A DNA stretch of 64,000 nt from an uncultured Planococcus sp. (GTDB lineage Bacteria; Bacillota; Bacilli; Bacillales_A; Planococcaceae), in the NCBI GenBank assembly GCA_947493585.1, contig CANLRI010000002.1:310001-374000 (forward strand). The letters are read 5' to 3'. Below, piece by piece: positions 58,833-64,000 of this stretch. Within the stretch, counting starts at the first letter, position 1, and the number at the start of each line of letters is the position of its first letter. The notes beneath the pieces were generated by a model. It was not told the origin of the DNA. It did not search any database and saw nothing but the letters and a program-made list of their open reading frames with translations. The position numbers and the translations under genes are program-made.

Positions 58833-60152
58833 ATGTTAAGTATGATTGGAATGGTTGGAGGACTTATTCTATTGATCGTGTTGACGATGAGGGGCGTCAA
58901 CTTGTTGATCGCTGGACCATTATCGGCATTGTTCGTGGCCGTGCTCAGCGGCTTGCCACTGTTTCCGCAATTGGTAGGGGAAGGGGAAGCCAATTTATTG
59001 TCGAACTATATGGGCGGCTTCTCCGGATTCATCACCTCGTGGTTCCCGATGTTCTTGCTCGGGGCTATCTTCGGTAAAGTTATGGAAGATACAGGAGCGG
59101 CGGACAGCGTCTCCAAATGGCTGGTCGGAAAATTCGGCTTGTCAAAAGCGGTGTTGGCGATTGTCATTGCCTGTGCCGTATTGACTTACGGCGGTGTCAG
59201 CTTGTTCGTCGTGGCGTTCTCGGTTTACCCGATGGCACTGAGCTTGTTCAAGCAAGCAGATTTGCCCCGTCGTTTTATCCCGGCAGCGCTTGCGCTCGGG
59301 TCTGTTACATTCACGATGACTTCTGCAGGGTCACCGGAGATCCAAAACTGGATCCCAATCGAGTATTTGAACACTAGCCCGTACGCCGGCTGGGAAGTCA
59401 GCATCATCGTTGCGATTTTCATGGCGGTATTCGGTTATTGGTGGTTAAAACGCATGATCAACAAAGCTGTAAACAAAGGCGAACGTTTCGAAGCGAGGGA
59501 GTCAGATCCGCAATTGGCAGATAGAGCCTTGCCTCACCCAGTTACAGGCTTGATTCCATTGCTGGTCGTATTAGCCGTGTCATTCATTTTCCATGATTCA
59601 CTTGGAACTTCTGCCTTGATCTTGGCATTGCTCGGCGGCGTCATCACAACGTATCTATTGAATATGAAATACTTCACGAACCTTGGCAAAGCGTTGACTG
59701 ATGGAACGATCGGCGCATTGATCGCCATCGGCAATACAGCAGCAGTCGTCGGTTTCGGCGGCGTTGCCAAAGCAGTTCCGGCTTTCCAAGTCGCAGTAGA
59801 CGCCATGACGAGCATTCCGGGAAGCCCGCTTATCGGCGGAGCTGTAGCGGTTAGTGTCATTGCCGGACTTACAGGTTCTGCTTCTGGCGGGCAAGTCATC
59901 GCATTGCCATTGATTGCGCCTCATTACATTGATATGGGCGTCAATACAGAAGCGCTTCACCGGACCGTCGCGATTTCTTCTGGGGCACTCGATTCATTGC
60001 CGCATAACGGTTACGTTGTGACAACGATTCAAGGGATTTGCGGAGAGACCCATAAAGCCGCTTACGGTGCAGTAGGGGCTGTAACGGTAATCGTGCCGCT
60101 GATTGGATTGACGATTGCGATTATCTTATTCAGCTTAGGGCTAGGAATTTAA
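58833..60152 (+). CDS. GntP family permease (probable 3-hydroxybutyrate transporter)
   Basis: A 439-residue permease of the GntP family with about twelve to fourteen helices, opening MLSMIGMVGGLILLIVLTMRG-like and containing the Gly-rich GLTGSASGGQVIALPL. B. subtilis YxjC, its likely relative, is encoded with ketone-body genes including a 3-hydroxybutyrate dehydrogenase; the same pairing is seen here, so 3-hydroxybutyrate is the probable substrate. ATG 58833 follows GGGGGA; the longer open frame is rejected. A cre-like box and a LysR gene lie upstream. Confidence 0.87.
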   Translation: MLSMIGMVGGLILLIVLTMRGVNLLIAGPLSALFVAVLSGLPLFPQLVGEGEANLLSNYMGGFSGFITSWFPMFLLGAIFGKVMEDTGAADSVSKWLVGKFGLSKAVLAIVIACAVLTYGGVSLFVVAFSVYPMALSLFKQADLPRRFIPAALALGSVTFTMTSAGSPEIQNWIPIEYLNTSPYAGWEVSIIVAIFMAVFGYWWLKRMINKAVNKGERFEARESDPQLADRALPHPVTGLIPLLVVLAVSFIFHDSLGTSALILALLGGVITTYLLNMKYFTNLGKALTDGTIGALIAIGNTAAVVGFGGVAKAVPAFQVAVDAMTSIPGSPLIGGAVAVSVIAGLTGSASGGQVIALPLIAPHYIDMGVNTEALHRTVAISSGALDSLPHNGYVVTTIQGICGETHKAAYGAVGAVTVIVPLIGLTIAIILFSLGLGI

Positions 60153-60176
60153 TTTTTCACTTGGAGGGACTCCATC

Positions 60177-60953
60177 ATGGTAGATAACAAAGTAGTATTG
60201 ATCACCGGTGCCGCGAGCGGCATCGGCTATGAAATCAGCGTGGACTTTGCCAAAGAAGGCGCTAAGATCGTGCTGACCGATATCAACGAAGGAGCGGTGC
60301 AACAAGCTGCAGATGAGTTGAAGGGACAGGGCTTTGACTGCATCGGCATCAAATGTGATGTCACCAGCGAAGCCGAAATCAAGGCAGCTATCGACAAAAC
60401 CGTAGAAACATTCGGTTCCTTGGATGTACTGATCAATAATGCGGGGATGCAGCACGTCTCGCCGATCGAAGAATTTCCGACCGAGAAATACGAATTGCTG
60501 ATTAAGATTATGCTGGTTGCACCGTTTATCGCGACCAAGCATGCCTTCCCGATCATGAAGAAACAAGGCTTCGGGCGCATCATCAATATGGCGTCGATCA
60601 ACGGTCTCGTCGGCTTCGCCGGGAAAGCGGCTTATAATAGCGCCAAGCACGGCGTAATCGGATTGACGAAAGTCGCGGCACTAGAAGGCGCAGAGCATGG
60701 CATCACGGTCAATGCGATGTGCCCGGGTTATGTCGACACGCCGCTCGTGCGCAATCAGCTGGGCGATTTGGCGAAGACGCGCAATGTCTCGCTGGAAAAA
60801 GTGTTAGAAGAAGTCATCTACCCATTGGTTCCGCAAAAACGCTTGTTGTCGGTGCAGGAAATCTCCGATTACACGATGTTTCTCGCGAGCGATAAAGCCC
60901 GTGGCATCACCGGGCAGGCAGCGGTCCTTGACGGCGGCTATACAGCACAATAA
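60177..60953 (+). CDS. 3-Hydroxybutyrate dehydrogenase
   Basis: A 258-residue SDR with LITGAASGIGYEI, NAGMQHVSPIEEFP, YNSAKHG and the diagnostic AMCPGYVDTPLVRNQL and KRLLSVQEISDYTMFLASD segments. The AGMQHVSPIEEF wording and length match D-3-hydroxybutyrate dehydrogenases that oxidise 3-hydroxybutyrate to acetoacetate with NAD. It lies 24 bp after the GntP gene (start ATG 60178-proximal at 60177, GGAGGG upstream), so uptake and oxidation are co-expressed. A terminator touches its stop codon, and a duplicate of that terminator occurs 270 bp further on. Confidence 0.9.
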   Translation: MVDNKVVLITGAASGIGYEISVDFAKEGAKIVLTDINEGAVQQAADELKGQGFDCIGIKCDVTSEAEIKAAIDKTVETFGSLDVLINNAGMQHVSPIEEFPTEKYELLIKIMLVAPFIATKHAFPIMKKQGFGRIINMASINGLVGFAGKAAYNSAKHGVIGLTKVAALEGAEHGITVNAMCPGYVDTPLVRNQLGDLAKTRNVSLEKVLEEVIYPLVPQKRLLSVQEISDYTMFLASDKARGITGQAAVLDGGYTAQ

Positions 60954-60982
60954 AAGCACGGCGCATTTTGCGCCGTGCTTTT
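60952..60982 (+). terminator. Dehydrogenase terminator, left copy
   Basis: AAAAGCACGGCGCA / TGCGCCGTGCTTTT starts within the stop codon. A copy with one extra T in the loop lies at 61223-61253, beyond a repeat element. Confidence 0.85.
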
Positions 60983-61222
60983 CAGAGTGTTGAAGAAGTC
61001 TATAAATCCATTACGAACTAGAATGGAGTCGTTTTTTCTACATTCAAAAATCAATGATCTTTCTAAGTATTTGGAGAAGCGTTCGCTCGACTCCTGTGGA
61101 TTAGCGAGACGACCGAGACCCCGCAAGGCGCATCGCGACTGAGGAGGCTTGGGCGCGAGCCCACGGAAAGCGAGCGATAAGCTTCGGAAAATACGGTTTC
61201 CTAAACTTCTCGATGGCATGGT
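60983..61222. repeat. Interspersed long-hairpin repeat element, copy 3
   Basis: About 240 bp between two terminator copies. It begins AGAGTGTTGAAGAAG and has a core (61068-61196) bounded by TATTTGGAGAAGCG and CTTCGGAAAATACG, which form the outer arms of a long imperfect hairpin with GACTCCTGTGGATTAGCGAG, GAGACCCCGCAAGG and GAGGAGGCTTGGGC inside. It is homologous with 43737-43973 and, in the core, with 8443-8545. No gene is present. Confidence 0.82.
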
Positions 61223-61253
61223 AAAGCACGGCGCATTTTTGCGCCGTGCTTTC
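61223..61253 (+). terminator. Dehydrogenase terminator, right (duplicate) copy
   Basis: AAAGCACGGCGCA / TGCGCCGTGCTTTC, nearly identical to the hairpin at 60952-60982. Confidence 0.8.
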
Positions 61254-61283
61254 TTGATTTTAATATAGTCTGTTAAATGAAAC

Positions 61284-62060
61284 TCAATCGTCGAGAAAAT
61301 TTTCGGCGATGCCGAGAAACAGGCGAGGCTGTTCGACGTTGGGGGCATGGCCCGAACGCTTGAATTCCATAAAGCTGGCGTGCGGGATGAGCTGCGCCGT
61401 CTCGCGTCCTTTGTCCGGTGGGTTCAATTCATCATAGCGTCCGCTGATGACCAAGGTTTCTGCTGAAATCTTCGAAAGTTCCGGGCGCAAATCAAAGCGC
61501 TCTAAGGCGTTTGACGCGATGCCTTGCTGCTCCATCGTCAGTTGGGGGCTATTTTGGGCCGTTTTCTCCTGCCATTTCTTAACGGCCGTCAAGCGATGGA
61601 ACATATAGGCTTGAGCTTTATCGAGCTTGTCGTGGATAGATAAGCCGTTAAACTCGTCTTCATGGCGATCGAATAATTCAGCCATGGATGATTGCTCGCC
61701 GTAGGATTTGGTGGCGACCAACAATAATTTGCGCACGCGTTCAGGGCGTCTCGCAGCCAATCCTTGTGCAATATAACTTCCCATGGAAACACCGATGACA
61801 TCGACCGACTCCAGCCCCAGCTGGTCCAATAAAGCGGCGGCGTCTTCGATGTGGTTGTCGAGTGTATAGGAATCAGGTTTTGCCGAGTGGCCGTGACCTC
61901 TTGAATCGAGTGCGATAATGCGGCGCTTCGTACGGAAAAAATTGATTTCGCGGTAAAACATGGAGGAGCTGGTAGTTAATCCATGAAACAGGAGGAGCGG
62001 CTGGCCGCTTCCAATATCTTCGTAATACAGGCTAATATCGTTTTGGGTGAATATAGGCAT
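61284..62060 (-). CDS. Alpha/beta hydrolase
   Basis: A 258-residue alpha/beta hydrolase: oxyanion motif LFHGLTTS (about 27-34), GHSAKPD, the nucleophile elbow GVSMGSY (Ser about 95), and a C-terminal catalytic His in SGHAPNVEQP. It resembles 3-oxoadipate enol-lactonase-like or esterase proteins; the substrate is not readable. ATG 62060 follows GAGAGGAAG; the longer frame is rejected. It is monocistronic and convergent with the 3-hydroxybutyrate operon. Confidence 0.83.
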   Translation of the reverse strand: MPIFTQNDISLYYEDIGSGQPLLLFHGLTTSSSMFYREINFFRTKRRIIALDSRGHGHSAKPDSYTLDNHIEDAAALLDQLGLESVDVIGVSMGSYIAQGLAARRPERVRKLLLVATKSYGEQSSMAELFDRHEDEFNGLSIHDKLDKAQAYMFHRLTAVKKWQEKTAQNSPQLTMEQQGIASNALERFDLRPELSKISAETLVISGRYDELNPPDKGRETAQLIPHASFMEFKRSGHAPNVEQPRLFLGIAENFLDD

Positions 62061-62108
62061 TAGTTTCTTCCTCTCATCTCTATCTACTATTTTACTATAC
62101 CTCAATAA

Positions 62109-62141
62109 CACAAGCGCAAACGGGAAGCCGTCTGCGCTTGT
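62109..62141 (-). terminator. Possible terminator overlapping the end of the TVP38 gene
   Basis: ACAAGCGCA / TGCGCTTGT stem with a long loop; the minus-strand T-run is poor. Confidence 0.45.
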
Positions 62142-62704
62142 CAGGTTTTGTCCAATTTATGCTTGCGGCTTTGCCATTTATCGATAAAGCTGAAAATCGC
62201 AGCGAGCAATAAGAACATGCTGAGGGTCGTATACCAAGGGAATTCCGAAATGGCTCTGCCGAAAGCGGTATAGAGGATAGCTGGAGCGATCAAACCAAGT
62301 GCGGAATAATACATGTATTCCCTGCGTGTATTGGTCATCTCCATCAAATAAAACGACAGAAGGTGAAAATGGACAAAGGGCATGACCCGCAGAATCATCA
62401 CCTGGGAAACGGTTAGGTTGCGGTCAGGAAACCATTTGTCTTTCAAAGCGGCGAGTTTGGCACGGAAGCGCGGGAATTTATTGATCATCATATAAGAAAT
62501 GAAACTCATCAGCGTCAATCCGATAAAAGACAGGATGGCGCCTTGGAAAAAACCGAAAAGAAAACCGCCTGCAATGCATACGGCGATCACCGGCAAAAAC
62601 AGCAGCGGCCGGATCAAATGGAGCAAAATGAACAAAAGAGGCGCCCAAAGTCCCGCATGCCCAATGAAGTTTTCTATCGCTTGCTCGAACTCAGCCAAGT
62701 CCAC
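62141..62704 (-). CDS. TVP38/TMEM64 (DedA-superfamily) membrane protein
   Basis: A 187-residue membrane protein with five or six helices. The family core GGFLFGFFQGAILSFIGLTLMS (Gly-rich re-entrant helix) and RVMPFVHFHLLSF are present. TVP38/TMEM64 proteins belong to the VTT/DedA superfamily implicated in lipid scrambling or transport across the membrane; the substrate here is unknown. GTG 62704 follows GGGGAGA at short spacing. Monocistronic. Confidence 0.83.
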   Translation of the reverse strand: MDLAEFEQAIENFIGHAGLWAPLLFILLHLIRPLLFLPVIAVCIAGGFLFGFFQGAILSFIGLTLMSFISYMMINKFPRFRAKLAALKDKWFPDRNLTVSQVMILRVMPFVHFHLLSFYLMEMTNTRREYMYYSALGLIAPAILYTAFGRAISEFPWYTTLSMFLLLAAIFSFIDKWQSRKHKLDKT

Positions 62705-62878
62705 TGTTCTCCCCGCCTTTCAGCTTCTATTACTAATAAGGAAGAATAAGCGAAAAGGTCCGGAAAAGCAAGGATTTGTTTGATCCCCCCCAAATTAGGG
62801 GTATGAAAAATTATCTACATAAAACACATTTTGATAAGCATCTATGTTAACCATCATCAGGAAAAGGGAGAGGGTTTT

Positions 62879-63961
62879 ATGAAAAGAAGCTTGAAAATAG
62901 CCAGTGCCTTCATCGGGATCGTTGTCGGCGCTGGCTTTGCGTCCGGACAGGAGATTTTGCAATATTTTACCAGTTTTGGCTATTGGGGTGTAGGCGGCGT
63001 CCTGGTCGCTACTGCATTATTCGGCTATATCGGGATGATTCTGACCCGTCTAGGAAGCCGTATGCAAACCACCTCACATGAAGACGTTGTCTACCGAATC
63101 AGCGGGAAATGGCTCGGAAAAGTAATCGACTATACATTGATTTTGACCTTATTCGGTATTTTAGTCGTTATGATCGCAGGAGCTGGATCAATATTTTCCC
63201 AACAATTCGATCTAGCGCCAGCATTCGGGCGCAGCATCATGATTGTATTGGTCATCGTGACCATCATGATGAACGTCAAAAAAGTCATCACGGTCATTTC
63301 CAGCATTACGCCGTTTTTGATTTTAATGGTAGTGGGCATCGCCATTTATAGCGTCGTCACGATGGACAGCAGTTTTAGCGCTCTCGACCCGGTAGCTAAA
63401 GAACAGCTATCCGCTACACCAAACTGGCTATTATCGGCGATTAACTATGTGTCGCTTGCGATTGCGCTAGGAGCCTCGATGTCGCTCGTCATGGGTGGCG
63501 CCGAAGCAGATGAGAAAGTGGCAGCCCGCGGCGGATTGATCGGCGGACTTGGCTTCGGCGTATTGATCCTGCTCAGCTATGTGGCGATATTCGCGAAAGT
63601 GGATGTCGTCGGCGGAGCGGATTTGCCGATGCTCGCCATCGGGGATGACATTTCACCGATTCTCGGCATTATCATGGCAGTCGTCATCTTCGCGATGATC
63701 TACAATACGGCTGTCAGCATGCTGCTGTCGTTCTCTGCACGGTTCACGGAAATCGGTACGAAGAAATTCCGGATTTTTGTTATCATTGCCGGATTGATCG
63801 CTTTTGCACTCAGCTTCGTCGGCTTCACTGCTTTGGTCAATTATCTGTACCCAGCAGTCGGCTATCTCGGCTTGCTGTTGATCGGGGCATTGATCTTGGC
63901 GGATATCCGCAAAGTTGGCAAAAACGACAAAGCCAAGCGCGACAAAGAAGCAACAAACTAA
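62879..63961 (+). CDS. YkvI-like membrane transporter
   Basis: A 360-residue polytopic membrane protein with ten or eleven helices. Its opening KIASAFIGIVVGAGFASGQEILQYF is the mark of the YkvI family in the APC transporter superfamily (the GxGFASGQE segment resembles the unwound helix 1 of Na+-coupled amino acid transporters). The substrate is unknown. ATG 62879 follows GGGAGAGGG; the longer frame is rejected. It ends in a strong terminator. Confidence 0.83.
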   Translation: MKRSLKIASAFIGIVVGAGFASGQEILQYFTSFGYWGVGGVLVATALFGYIGMILTRLGSRMQTTSHEDVVYRISGKWLGKVIDYTLILTLFGILVVMIAGAGSIFSQQFDLAPAFGRSIMIVLVIVTIMMNVKKVITVISSITPFLILMVVGIAIYSVVTMDSSFSALDPVAKEQLSATPNWLLSAINYVSLAIALGASMSLVMGGAEADEKVAARGGLIGGLGFGVLILLSYVAIFAKVDVVGGADLPMLAIGDDISPILGIIMAVVIFAMIYNTAVSMLLSFSARFTEIGTKKFRIFVIIAGLIAFALSFVGFTALVNYLYPAVGYLGLLLIGALILADIRKVGKNDKAKRDKEATN

Positions 63962-63962
63962 G

Positions 63963-63995
63963 AAAAGGCCTTCTGCCAAGCAGAAGGCCTTTTTG
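63963..63995 (+). terminator. Intrinsic terminator
   Basis: AAAAGGCCTTCTG / CAGAAGGCCTTTTT with a CCAAG loop, 2 bp past the stop. Confidence 0.88.
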
Positions 63996-64000
63996 TTATA

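Noticed and set aside
1-64000. CRISPR arrays, tRNA or rRNA genes, prophage, transposase genes
   Set aside because: None recognised on reading; no regular spacer repeats, no rRNA-like conserved stretches and no transposase or integrase motifs in the proteins.

Overview
The window looks like a chromosomal stretch of a low-to-mid GC Gram-positive of the Planococcaceae (Planococcus/Planomicrobium-like). This is inferred from protein flavour (Bacillus-type PspA-YdjGHI, KtrA, a class I fructose-bisphosphate aldolase, a NaChBac-type sodium channel), from GGAGG ribosome binding sites with frequent TTG/GTG starts, and from intrinsic terminators after nearly every transcription unit. I saw no rRNA, tRNA, CRISPR array, phage or insertion sequence with a transposase.

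Layout. 1-2.1 kb: the end of a secreted endonuclease and small membrane or hydrophilic proteins, one behind a textbook sigma-W promoter. 2.1-3.8 kb: an SDR and an alpha/beta hydrolase. 4.0-7.7 kb: the envelope-stress operon pspA-ydjG-ydjH-ydjI, also behind a sigma-W-like promoter. 7.8-12 kb: a TetR regulator, a repeat-filled spacer, two tandem palindromic operators, an acyl-CoA ligase/SDR operon and another SDR. 12-17.2 kb: membrane proteins, Mug glycosylase, a BsuPI lipoprotein, a second acyl-CoA ligase with a CodY-like box, and a DUF1456 protein. 17.2-17.85 kb: a gene-free region full of hairpins. 17.8-22.7 kb: fda, an SDR, ilvA, then a hairpin-led cluster of tiny proteins including two tandem paralogous HTH proteins. 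22.8-24.4 kb: an extracytoplasmic methionine-sulfoxide repair pair whose msrAB gene is frameshifted. 24.6-33.2 kb: PAP2 phosphatase, tiny membrane proteins, a STAS regulator and a MEDS-domain protein, SDR, LTA-synthase-like sulfatase, a glutamate dehydrogenase gene broken by an in-frame UGA, and a GNAT protein. 33.5-43.7 kb: membrane protein, VOC protein, PPK2, an EAL protein, YitT, CapA, DUF202 and a CPA1 Na+/H+ antiporter. 44-49.7 kb: a two-gene DUF3100 membrane system, glycerate kinase, MFS transporter and YusW lipoprotein. 49.8-53.4 kb: a sulfonate-type ABC transporter and cysK sharing an upstream motif. 53.6-64 kb: ktrA, an RNase H-like protein, a DUF4397 surface protein with its own sortase, the sodium channel, a LysR/GntP/3-hydroxybutyrate dehydrogenase catabolic locus, an alpha/beta hydrolase, a TVP38-family protein and a YkvI-like transporter.

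Themes. Ion and pH homeostasis (NaChBac-like channel, CPA1 antiporter, KtrA) and envelope stress (sigma-W, PspA) fit a halotolerant or marine habit. Lipid and short-chain acid metabolism (two acyl-CoA ligases, several SDRs, the 3-hydroxybutyrate locus) appears to be under TetR, CodY-like and cre-like control.

The least conventional signals are non-coding. A ~240-bp long-hairpin repeat sits twice immediately downstream of a gene, each time between two near-identical copies of that gene's terminator. A third, inverted core copy lies near 8.5 kb. There are also structured gene-free regions near 17.2-17.8 kb and 21.5-21.7 kb. Two genes (msrAB and glutamate dehydrogenase) look disrupted; each could be a real mutation or a sequence error.
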